From: Aquabacterium fontiphilum
GTDB lineage: Bacteria > Pseudomonadota > Gammaproteobacteria > Burkholderiales > Burkholderiaceae_C
DNA: 64,000 bases
NCBI RefSeq assembly: GCF_009909205.1
Contig: NZ_JAAAPN010000011.1
Location: 62,001-126,000 of the forward strand
Reading direction: 5' to 3'
This document shows positions 19,164 through 26,853 of this stretch, piece by piece. Under the pieces are notes generated by a model, which saw only the letters and a list, made by a program, of their open reading frames with translations, had not been told where the DNA came from and did not search any database. A program made the position numbers and the translations under genes. Within the stretch, counting starts at the first letter, position 1; each line of letters opens with the position of its first letter.

Positions 19164-21074
19164 TCACGCGTTGCTGGCGGCCAGCACCTCGGGCAGGTCG
19201 GTCAGCCCCTGAAGCACCTTGCTGATGCCGTCTTGCCGCAGCGTGCGCAGCCCGCCGGCCAGCGCCGCTTCGAGGATCTCGGTGGCCGAGGCGCGGTGGC
19301 GGATCAGGCGGCGCACCGTGTCGTCGGCCACGAGCAGCTCGTGCACACCCAGCCGGCCCTTGTAGCCATGGTGGTTGCAGGCGTCACAGCCCGGTCCGCG
19401 GCGGCGCAGCCAGATGCGGCCCTGCTCGTCGCCATGCTGCTGGCGCCAGGCGGTGAGCACGGCGGCCACACCGTCGGGGTGCTCGGCATGCGCGCTGCGC
19501 AGATGGTCATGGGCCATGGCGTCCAGCTCGTCGGCCGTGGCCTCGCTGCGCACACCACACTGCGGGCACACGCGCCGCACCAGCCGCTGCGCCAGCACGG
19601 CCAGCAGCGAATCCGAGAAGTTGAACGGATCGAGCCCGATCTCGAGCAGGCGGGTGATGCTCTCGGCGGCCGAGTTGGTGTGCAGGGTGGACAGCACGAG
19701 GTGGCCGGTCAGCGAAGCTTCGATGGCGATGTTGGCCGTCTCGGCGTCGCGCATCTCGCCAATCATGATCACATCGGGGTCGGCGCGCAGAAAGGTGCGC
19801 ATGGCCGCGGCAAACGTCCAGCCGATGCGGGCATTGACCTGTACCTGGCACAGCCCCGGCTGGGTGATCTCGATGGGGTCTTCGGCCGTCCAGATCTTGC
19901 GGTCGCCCTGGTTGAGTTCGCGCAGCACCGAATGCAGCGTGGTGGTCTTGCCGCAGCCCGTGGGCCCGCAGATCAGGATGAGGCCATAGGGCTTGCCGAT
20001 GCGCTCGCGCAGCGTGCTGAGGTTGGCCGGGCTCAGGCCGATGCCATCGAGCGGCAGCGGCTTGGCGCCCGACAACAGCCGCAGCACGACGCCTTCGACG
20101 CCATGGGCCGTGGGCACGGTGACCACGCGCAGCTCCATGGCCTGGTCGGCGAAGCGCGAGAAGTCGATCTTGCCGTCTTGCGGGCGGCGGCGCTCGGCAA
20201 TGTCCAGATCGGACATGATCTTGAGCCGCGCCACCAGGGCCGCCCGGTAATGCGCGGGCAGATCGAGGTAAGGCACGAGGGCGCCGTCGATCCGGAAGCG
20301 GATGCGCACAGGGGCATGGGGCGTGTCGGCCTCGATGTGGATGTCGGACGCGCGCCGCGCAATGGCGTCGGCGATGATGGTGTTGACCAGCCGCACCAGC
20401 GTGCTGCTGGATTCGGTGATGGCCTCCTGCGCGGCGGCATCAGCCTGAGACGGCAGCTCGCCGGCGAGGCTGGCGGCCAGCTGGTGGACGTCGTCGTGGC
20501 CGTTGGCGTGGCGTTGGCTCTGCAACGCCGCATAGACGCGCTGCTGGGCTGGCGCCAAGGTACCGGGCAGGGCCATGACCGGAGCGATGCGCAGGTTGGT
20601 GACAAAAGCCAGTTCATCGAGCGTGGTCCGACACCAGGGGTCGTCCATGGCCACCAGCAAGGTATTGCCGCGCTGCATGAGGGGCAGCACCTGATCGCGC
20701 TGGGCCGTGGCGTGGGGCACCAGCTGCACGGCCTCGGTCTGGGGCGCCAGCGCCATGCAATCCACCACCGCCATGCCCGCCAGCGAGGCAAGCGCGATCT
20801 GCAGCTGCGCCTCGGTTACCAGACCGCGCGCCAGCAGGATCTGACCCAGCAGCTCTCGGTGTGGCGACGCGCGCTGTGCGTCCAGCGCCTGATGCAGGGC
20901 GGACTGGGTGACGAACCCGTGCAGCAGCAGCATGTCGCCAAGGCGGTAGCGCGTGCGCAGCGTGCGGTCGGCCGTCGCAGCCTGCCAGGCCCGCTCCACC
21001 GACCGCAGGATCAGGGGATTGCCGGCAGGCGTGGCGTCTTCTGAAGAGGTGGGTTCACGCGCGCCCATGGTCAT
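19164..21074 (-). CDS. GspE/PilB-type secretion ATPase, orphan
   Basis: 636 residues. An N-terminal MshEN-type domain (about 40-180, RLGDMLLLHGFVTQSAL and LLGQILLARGLVTEAQL) precedes the bilobed ATPase: SSSTLVRLVNTII, DIHIEAD, Walker A GPTGCGKTT (370-378), Walker B region VIMIGEMRDAET, and a His box STLHTNSAAESITRL. A tetracysteine zinc site is formed by CPQC and CDAC. These ATPases power type II secretion or type IV pilus assembly. No other pilus or secretion gene is in the window, so its machine must be encoded elsewhere. Paired with gph through overlapping ends. Confidence 0.9.
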   Translation of the reverse strand: MTMGAREPTSSEDATPAGNPLILRSVERAWQAATADRTLRTRYRLGDMLLLHGFVTQSALHQALDAQRASPHRELLGQILLARGLVTEAQLQIALASLAGMAVVDCMALAPQTEAVQLVPHATAQRDQVLPLMQRGNTLLVAMDDPWCRTTLDELAFVTNLRIAPVMALPGTLAPAQQRVYAALQSQRHANGHDDVHQLAASLAGELPSQADAAAQEAITESSSTLVRLVNTIIADAIARRASDIHIEADTPHAPVRIRFRIDGALVPYLDLPAHYRAALVARLKIMSDLDIAERRRPQDGKIDFSRFADQAMELRVVTVPTAHGVEGVVLRLLSGAKPLPLDGIGLSPANLSTLRERIGKPYGLILICGPTGCGKTTTLHSVLRELNQGDRKIWTAEDPIEITQPGLCQVQVNARIGWTFAAAMRTFLRADPDVIMIGEMRDAETANIAIEASLTGHLVLSTLHTNSAAESITRLLEIGLDPFNFSDSLLAVLAQRLVRRVCPQCGVRSEATADELDAMAHDHLRSAHAEHPDGVAAVLTAWRQQHGDEQGRIWLRRRGPGCDACNHHGYKGRLGVHELLVADDTVRRLIRHRASATEILEAALAGGLRTLRQDGISKVLQGLTDLPEVLAASNA

Positions 21075-21150
21075 GCACTGGAAGCTGAGGACACTCGTTT
21101 ATCGGCCGCCCGGGCCTCGGACTGTAGACGCCCGACCGCCGGCGCCTCGT

Positions 21151-21187
21151 GACAAAAGAAAGGCCAGCCAGGATAACCTGACCGGCC
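21151..21187 (-). terminator. Rho-independent terminator with no gene upstream
   Basis: An 11-bp stem with two G-U pairs (21177-21187 with 21162-21172), loop TTAT, followed on the minus strand by TTTCTTTTGTC. The nearest minus-strand gene upstream already ends at its own terminator (21420-21444), so this one probably ends a short non-coding transcript or attenuates the ATPase gene starting at 21074. Confidence 0.7.
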
Positions 21188-21306
21188 CGACGCGGGCATG
21201 CCCGCAGCGCTGTGTGTGTTGCCCTTCCTGTTTTGTGTGTCGTTGTGCCTGCCTTGTTTCTTCTTGACTGGTCTGGCCCGGCGGCGCACAGCATCGCCCC
21301 CGGACT
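21152..21306 (-). ncRNA. Candidate small RNA or ATPase leader RNA
   Basis: Lying between two intrinsic terminators, this minus-strand stretch starts about 7 nt after a -10 TATAGT (21313-21318; the -35 CGATGG is poor) and ends at a strong terminator. It contains an A/C-rich single-stranded tract (reading AAGAAGAAACAAGG and GGAAGGG) and a hairpin GCGGGC-AT-GCCCGC (21193-21206). The layout, unpaired purine-rich tract then hairpin then U tail, is that of a trans-acting sRNA. A cis attenuator for the ATPase gene is the main alternative. The surrounding 21075-21466 has no coding potential that I would support. Confidence 0.4.
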
Positions 21307-21419
21307 CAAGCGACTATAGGCGGCGGGACACCAGACCATCGCCCCTCTGAAGGGGGAGAGGCTTGTAAGCATTCGCAAGCGCGCCCCGGCAAGCGCTGCA
21401 TGCTGATCTGCATCAAGTG

Positions 21420-21444
21420 AAAAAAGGGCGCCCGAAGGCGCCCT
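21420..21444 (-). terminator. Rho-independent terminator of the monooxygenase gene
   Basis: Stem A-GGGCGCC/GGCGCCC-T, with a stable TTCG-type tetraloop (21433-21436) and six T on the minus strand. It lies 23 bp after the monooxygenase stop at 21467. Confidence 0.88.
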
Positions 21445-21466
21445 GCAACACAGGAGACAACCGAAC

Positions 21467-23047
21467 TCAGCGGGCGGCGGCGCGGGCCATGGCCTGCTCG
21501 GGCGCCACCGCAGCGGGGACCGCTGCCGAGGCACCGCTCTGCCCCGCCAGGCGCGCGCCACATTGGCGGAAGACGTAGTCGCCTTCGATGACATGGCGGG
21601 TGCGCAGCCAGTACTTCCAGGTCGACCACGGCCAGATGGCGAAGTTGATGCCATCGGCGGTCTGATACCAGCTCTTGCAACCCGAGTTCCACACCGTGCC
21701 CTGCAGGGCCTCGGTCACTTCACCCAGGAAGCGGGTCATGGCCTCAGGCTTGACGTCGATGTAATCGGCGCCCTTGTCCTTGACCAGCTTCATGCACTGG
21801 ATGATGTACTCCACCTGCGCCTCGATCATGAAGATGATGGAGTTGTGGCCCAGGCCGGTGTGCGGGCCGACCAGCTGGTACATGTTGGGGTAGTTGGCCG
21901 TGGTGATGCCCAGGTAGCTGGTGGGGCTGGTCTTCCAGTCTTCTTGTACCGTGTGGCCGTTGAGCCCGCGCAGCTCGAAGCTCTTCATGTAGATCCGCGG
22001 GTCGACGATGAAGCCGGTTCCCAGAATCACGCAGTCGAGTTCGCGTGTCTTGCCATCCTTGGTGACGATGCCGGTTTCGGTGAAATGCGAGATGGCATCG
22101 GTCACCAGCTCCACATTGGGGCGGTTGAAGGTCGGGTACCACTTGTTGGAAATCAGGATGCGCTTGCAGCCCAGCGTGTAATCGGGCGTGAGCTTCTTGA
22201 CCAGGGCCGGATCCTTCACCTGCATCGAGATGAACTTCTTCAGGAAGAACTCGCCCACCTTGGCCAGCGGTGGATTCATGATGGGCCACACGCGGGACTC
22301 GTTCGTCCAGTAGCAGCGCCAGCGGTGCAGCGTGCGCGTGAAGGGCATGGCAGCGAACAGCCACTTGCGGAAGGCCGAGTAGCTGCGCTCGTCGCGCGGG
22401 ATGACCCACGCCGGCGTGCGCTGGAACACATGCAGCTGGCCGACCTTGGGCGCGATCTCGGGCACATACTGGATGGCCGAGCCGCCGGTGCCCAGCGAGG
22501 CCACCTTCTTGCCGCTGAGGTCGTAGCTGTGGTCCCACTCGGCCGAGTGCATGACCTTGCCCTTGAAGCTCGCCAGCCCCTTGATGTCGGGGACGGCCGG
22601 CACGTGCAGCGGGCCCGAGGCGAGCACCCAGTGGCGCGCCATGATGGTCTCACCGCCGGCGGTCTTGATCACCCACTTGCCGATGCCCTCGTTGAACACC
22701 GCGCTGACCACTTCCTGATTGAAGTGGATCTTGGGCCGCAGGTTGTGCTTCTTGACCGTCTCCAGAATGTACTGCTGGATCTCGTGCCACGGCGCATAGC
22801 GCTTGGACCAGTCGGCCTTGGTCTCAAACGAGTAGGAGTACATGTGCGACTGCACGTCGCAGGCGGCGCCCGGGTAGTGGTTGTCGCGCCAGGCGCCCCC
22901 GACCTCGCCCTTCTTCTCGAGGATGAGGAAGTCCTGGATACCGTGCTTCTGCAACTGGATGGCCATGCACAGGCCGCCGAAGCCGGCGCCGGCAATGGCC
23001 ACTTCGACGTGGCGGACGGTTTGCGAAGCGGTGGTGTTGTTGCTCAT
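21467..23047 (-). CDS. Type I Baeyer-Villiger flavin monooxygenase
   Basis: 526 residues. FAD- and NADPH-dependent oxidation of a ketone to an ester or lactone is the family reaction. FAD Rossmann motif GAGFGG (20-25), the Baeyer-Villiger fingerprint FKGKVMHSAEWD (161-172), and a second dinucleotide motif GTGGSA (186-191). The ATG at 23047 follows AGAGGTG by 8 nt; in-frame starts up to 23227 would overlap the promoter region and the regulator. Divergent from an AraC-family regulator, which probably controls it. The substrate may be a cyclic ketone, alkyl ketone or steroid; the sequence does not decide. Ends at a strong terminator. Confidence 0.93.
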   Translation of the reverse strand: MSNNTTASQTVRHVEVAIAGAGFGGLCMAIQLQKHGIQDFLILEKKGEVGGAWRDNHYPGAACDVQSHMYSYSFETKADWSKRYAPWHEIQQYILETVKKHNLRPKIHFNQEVVSAVFNEGIGKWVIKTAGGETIMARHWVLASGPLHVPAVPDIKGLASFKGKVMHSAEWDHSYDLSGKKVASLGTGGSAIQYVPEIAPKVGQLHVFQRTPAWVIPRDERSYSAFRKWLFAAMPFTRTLHRWRCYWTNESRVWPIMNPPLAKVGEFFLKKFISMQVKDPALVKKLTPDYTLGCKRILISNKWYPTFNRPNVELVTDAISHFTETGIVTKDGKTRELDCVILGTGFIVDPRIYMKSFELRGLNGHTVQEDWKTSPTSYLGITTANYPNMYQLVGPHTGLGHNSIIFMIEAQVEYIIQCMKLVKDKGADYIDVKPEAMTRFLGEVTEALQGTVWNSGCKSWYQTADGINFAIWPWSTWKYWLRTRHVIEGDYVFRQCGARLAGQSGASAAVPAAVAPEQAMARAAAR

Positions 23048-23160
23048 GGGTTGCACCTCTGGGTCTGGCTCTGTGGCGCCGCGGCGGGGCTGCCGTGGCG
23101 TGTCTCCGAACATGGGTGCATGGTGCCGACGGTGAACAGGGCGGGCCATGCTAGATTCGA

Positions 23161-23234
23161 CCAACAATTGATCGTTTCGGCCACTTCGCGGGTTTACGCG
23201 TGGGGTGAGCTGCCAACTAATTGACAAAAGTCAA
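23161..23234. promoter_or_regulatory. Repeated AraC-type operator candidates in divergent spacer
   Basis: Two near-identical direct elements, CCAACAATTGA (23161-23171) and CCAACTAATTGA (23213-23224), are 52 bp apart, about five helical turns. The second runs into the inverted repeat TTGAC-AAAA-GTCAA (23221-23234), which ends at the regulator ATG. The spacing fits looping or dual binding by the AraC protein controlling both the monooxygenase and itself. Confidence 0.45.
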
Positions 23235-24236
23235 ATGAGCACGCGTTCCGTCCTCGGGTTGATCTACCTGGTGCAAGGCCTCAAGCAACTCGGCGAACAG
23301 CCCGAGGCGGTGCTCGCACGCCACGGGCTGAGCCTGGACAAGCTCGACCCGAGCACGCGCATCGAGCGCTCGCGCGAGCTGCGCATCTATGCCGACCTGG
23401 CCGAGGCCGTGCGCGACCCGCTCACGGGCCTGCGGCTGGGCGGCTTCTACGGCCTGGCGGGCTACGGGCCGCTGGTGATGTTGCTGATGACCTGCGGCAG
23501 CGCCTACGAGGCCATCCAGACCGGCGTCCGCTACCAGCGGCTGACCTACCTGTTCGGCACCCTGCGTTTCGAGCCGGGCGACAAGCTCAGTGCGCTGGTG
23601 CTCACGCCGATGGCGATGGAAGCCCGGGCGTTTCGCTTTCGGGTCGACGGCGAGGTCTCGGGCACCTACAAGATGGTGCGCGACATGCAGGTGAGCCTGG
23701 GGCTGGACATCCACGCCGAGCGCATCGACATGCCCTACCCGCGCCCGCCCGAGGCGCTGGAGTACGAACGCTACTTTGGCTGCCCCGTGCGCTTTGGCGA
23801 GGCAGAGGCCCGCTTCTGGATGCGCAACGAGCACCTGCAGCTCAAGCTGCCCTCCGCCGACCCGAACGCCCACGCGATGTACCGCACCATGTGCGACCAG
23901 CAGCTGGTGGCCCAGGAGGCCAGCAGCGAAACCCTCAAGGACCGGGTGCTGACGCACCTCGGCCTCTTCAGTGGCAGCTACCCCGGTGCCGAAGAGGTGG
24001 CCAAGGCGCTGGGCCTGTCGGAGCGCACGCTGCGGCGGCAACTGGGCGAGGAAGGCACCAACTTCCGCGACCTGCTGGCCGAGGCGCGCTATGCCAAGGC
24101 CCGCCATCTGCTCAAACACACCGCCCTGCCCATCGAGGCAATTGCCCAGCAACTGGGCTACGCCGAATCCGCCGCCTTCATTCACGCCTTCCAGCGCTGG
24201 GCAGGCACGAGCCCCTCGGCTTTTCGCGGCCGATGA
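23235..24236 (+). CDS. AraC-family transcriptional regulator
   Basis: 333 residues. The N-terminal domain (about 15-200) is of the arabinose-binding-like regulator type (SRELRIYADLAEAVRDPLTG), and the C-terminal double HTH (about 230-330) reads GAEEVAKALGLSERTLRRQL and AIAQQLGYAESAAFIHAFQRW. Similar regulators control monooxygenase and hydrolase operons (the OruR/MmoR-like group). The ATG at 23235 is chosen because it begins the conserved part; an in-frame start at 23205 would cross the operator. Divergent from the Baeyer-Villiger monooxygenase. Confidence 0.92.
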   Translation: MSTRSVLGLIYLVQGLKQLGEQPEAVLARHGLSLDKLDPSTRIERSRELRIYADLAEAVRDPLTGLRLGGFYGLAGYGPLVMLLMTCGSAYEAIQTGVRYQRLTYLFGTLRFEPGDKLSALVLTPMAMEARAFRFRVDGEVSGTYKMVRDMQVSLGLDIHAERIDMPYPRPPEALEYERYFGCPVRFGEAEARFWMRNEHLQLKLPSADPNAHAMYRTMCDQQLVAQEASSETLKDRVLTHLGLFSGSYPGAEEVAKALGLSERTLRRQLGEEGTNFRDLLAEARYAKARHLLKHTALPIEAIAQQLGYAESAAFIHAFQRWAGTSPSAFRGR

Positions 24237-24294
24237 CCGCTTTCGCCACCTTCACCGCCCCCCCCCGCGCCCCCTCTTTCCTGATTGACGCTGC

Positions 24295-25614
24295 ATGACC
24301 TTTTGCGCCATTGACTTCGGCACATCCAACTCGGCCATCGCCATTCCTGCTTCCGACGCCAAGGGAATGCGGCTGGTGCCACTCGAGGCCGACCACCTGA
24401 CCATGCCGACCGCGGTGTTCTATGCGACCGACCGGCATGATCTGCCCCAGGGCGCCGTGCCCGGCCCGACGGCCGACGATGCGCTGCCCCGTTGCCACGG
24501 CCGCGCGGCCATCCAGGCCTACATCGAGGGCTACGAGGGCCGGCTGATGCGCTCGATGAAGAGCGTGCTGGGCACCGCGCTGGCCGATCAGACCACCGAG
24601 GTGGGCCAAGGCCACGGCGTGAAGTACCTGGACATCATCAGCGCCTATCTGCGCCACCTGCGGCTCAAGGCCGAGCAGGCCGGCGGCCAGCCGCTGACGC
24701 GCGTGGTCATGGGGCGCCCCGTGTTCTTTGTGGACGACGACCCGGCCCGCGACGCGGCGGCCCAGGCCTCATTGGAGGCGGCCGCCCGCAGCGTGGGCTT
24801 CGACGAGGTGGCGTTTCAGTTCGAACCGATCGCCGCCGCCTTCGACCATGAGCAGCACATCACGCAAGAGCAGACAGTGCTGGTGGCCGACATCGGCGGT
24901 GGCACCTCGGACTTCTCGGTGGTGCGGGTGGGCCCTGCACGCGCGGCGCGGCTGGAACGGCGGGACGACATCCTGGCCAACCACGGCGTGCACGTGGCGG
25001 GCACCGACTTCGACCGCCACCTCTCGCTGCACAGCATCATGCCCACACTGGGTCTGGGCGCCTTCGGCCCCAGCATCGGGGGGCAGCCACCGCGGCCCGT
25101 GCCCAGCCGCGTGTACTTCGACCTGGCGACCTGGCACCTGATCAACACCGTCTACCAGCCTGCGCGGGTGGCCGAGCTGCGCGGCATGGGCGACTTCTAC
25201 GGTGACCCGCGCCACCATGCACGGTTGATGAAGGTGATCAAGGACCGCCTGGGCCACGCGCTGGTGGGCCTGGCCGAGGCCGCCAAGATCGAGACGGCCG
25301 AGGGCCAGGACACGGTGTTGAACCTGGCGCTGATCGAAGCCGGGTTGCAGGCGGCGCTGGGTGGCGCCGAAGCCGAAGGCGCGCTGGACAGCGACCTGCA
25401 GCGCATCGTGGCGTGCGCGCATGAGACCGTGCGCCTGGCCGGCCTGCAAGACACGCAGATCGACGCGCTGTACTTCACGGGCGGCTCCACGGGCTTGCGC
25501 GCGCTCACGCAGCGGCTGCAGGCGGCGTTTCCGCACGCGGCGGCCGTGCGCGGCGACCGGCTGGCCTCGGTGGCCACGGGCCTGGGCCTGCACGCGGCGC
25601 GCCGGTTTGCCTGA
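24295..25614 (+). CDS. yegD: Hsp70-family chaperone-like ATPase (YegD type)
   Basis: 439 residues, close to E. coli YegD. An actin/Hsp70 nucleotide fold: phosphate 1 DFGTSNSAIAI at the N terminus, phosphate 2 VADIGGGTSDFSVV near 198-211, and adenosine motif YFTGGSTGLRAL near 397-408. The canonical substrate-binding domain of DnaK is missing, so a chaperone role is uncertain. It follows the AraC gene by 58 bp in the same direction and converges with the exopolysaccharide operon, leaving 24 bp between stops. Confidence 0.88.
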   Translation: MTFCAIDFGTSNSAIAIPASDAKGMRLVPLEADHLTMPTAVFYATDRHDLPQGAVPGPTADDALPRCHGRAAIQAYIEGYEGRLMRSMKSVLGTALADQTTEVGQGHGVKYLDIISAYLRHLRLKAEQAGGQPLTRVVMGRPVFFVDDDPARDAAAQASLEAAARSVGFDEVAFQFEPIAAAFDHEQHITQEQTVLVADIGGGTSDFSVVRVGPARAARLERRDDILANHGVHVAGTDFDRHLSLHSIMPTLGLGAFGPSIGGQPPRPVPSRVYFDLATWHLINTVYQPARVAELRGMGDFYGDPRHHARLMKVIKDRLGHALVGLAEAAKIETAEGQDTVLNLALIEAGLQAALGGAEAEGALDSDLQRIVACAHETVRLAGLQDTQIDALYFTGGSTGLRALTQRLQAAFPHAAAVRGDRLASVATGLGLHAARRFA

Positions 25615-25638
25615 CGGCGCGGCGCGCGCTCGACCGCG

Positions 25639-26853
25639 TCACCCGGCGGGCCGGCCCGGCGAAGCGGCAGCAGCACGGGCATCGGGCGTGACCATCGCAC
25701 CGGGCAGGGCTGCGGCCAGCGACTGCAGCAGCACGCGGGCGGAAGAGGCCCAGTCGAACGCGAGGGCGCGCGCCAGGCCCTGCGCAATGCGCGCCTGACG
25801 CGCGGCGTCGTCTTCTGCCAGCGCGCGGGCCATGACCTGCGCCAGCTGGGCCGGGTCATGCGGGTCAGCCAGCCAGGCCACACCTTCTGCCACCTCTTGC
25901 AGCGCGGTGCCGCGCGAGGTGACCACCGGCACGCCACAGGCCATGGCCTCCAGCACCGGCATGCCGAAGCCCTCGGCCCAGCTGGGGTAGACAAACAGGC
26001 GGGCATGGGCCAGCACGGCCCCCAGTTCGGCATCGGAGACGCGCTCGAGGAAGCGCACCTCGTCCTGCAGGCCCAGCTGCTGCACGAGCTTGAACACCTC
26101 GGCGTACGCGAAATCGCGCTGGCCGACGATGACCAGTGGCGGGCGCTGGCCCGCGGGCAGACGCGCATAGGCCTGAACCAGGCCCACATGGTTCTTGCGC
26201 GGCTCCAGTCGGCCGACGCAGCACAGGTAGCCGCCTGGCGTCAGACCCAGGGCCTGCAGCGGCGTGGGGTCGATGTCGGGCCGGAAGCGGGCCAGGTCGA
26301 CGCCGTTGTGCGTGACCTGGATGCGCGAGGGTGCCACGCCGTAATGGCGCGCCAACTCGGCCTGCGAGTACGCGCTCACGGTGAGCAGCGCGCGCGCGCG
26401 GCGAACCGCATCGCGGCTGCTCCAGCGCGCCAGCCAGGTGAAGGGCCGCGAGAAGAACTGCGGGTGGCTCTCGAACAGCACGTCGTGGATGGTGCAGGCA
26501 TACGGGCCCTCGCCCCACCACGGCAGCCGGTACTGCAGGTGCAGCAGGTCCAGCTGCAGCTCACGACGCAGCAGCGGCAGCTGCCAGGCCAGGCGCACCG
26601 GACCGGCAGCATGCGGCATGCGTGTGGGATGCACATTGGGCCGGTCGAACACGGGGTGATCGCGGCACAGGGCCTGCGGGTCGTCCAGCAGCAGGAAGAA
26701 GTCCCAATGCGGAGCCAGCTGCACGGCCTGCCCGTACAGGCCCAGCAGGTGCGAGCGACTGCCCTGAAAGATGCCGTCGAAGGTGTGGAAATCGACGCCG
26801 ATGCGCGGACGTCGGCTGGGGCGGCTCATGTGCGGTGACATAGACGGACTCAC
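25639..26853 (-). CDS. Family 4 glycosyltransferase, last gene of EPS operon
   Basis: 404 residues with a GT-B fold. N-terminal acceptor domain begins PRIGVDFHTFDGIFQGSRSH; donor domain has VGRLEPRKN and the EX7E motif EGFGMPVLE followed by MACGVPVV. Retaining, probably using a nucleotide-mannose or similar donor, on the cytoplasmic face. A GTG start at 26853 overlaps the stop of the upstream gene (GTGA) after a GAGGCGA site; ATGs at 26841 and 26829 are alternatives without a site. It ends the 15-gene operon. Confidence 0.88.
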   Translation of the reverse strand: MSPSMSPHMSRPSRRPRIGVDFHTFDGIFQGSRSHLLGLYGQAVQLAPHWDFFLLLDDPQALCRDHPVFDRPNVHPTRMPHAAGPVRLAWQLPLLRRELQLDLLHLQYRLPWWGEGPYACTIHDVLFESHPQFFSRPFTWLARWSSRDAVRRARALLTVSAYSQAELARHYGVAPSRIQVTHNGVDLARFRPDIDPTPLQALGLTPGGYLCCVGRLEPRKNHVGLVQAYARLPAGQRPPLVIVGQRDFAYAEVFKLVQQLGLQDEVRFLERVSDAELGAVLAHARLFVYPSWAEGFGMPVLEAMACGVPVVTSRGTALQEVAEGVAWLADPHDPAQLAQVMARALAEDDAARQARIAQGLARALAFDWASSARVLLQSLAAALPGAMVTPDARAAAASPGRPAG

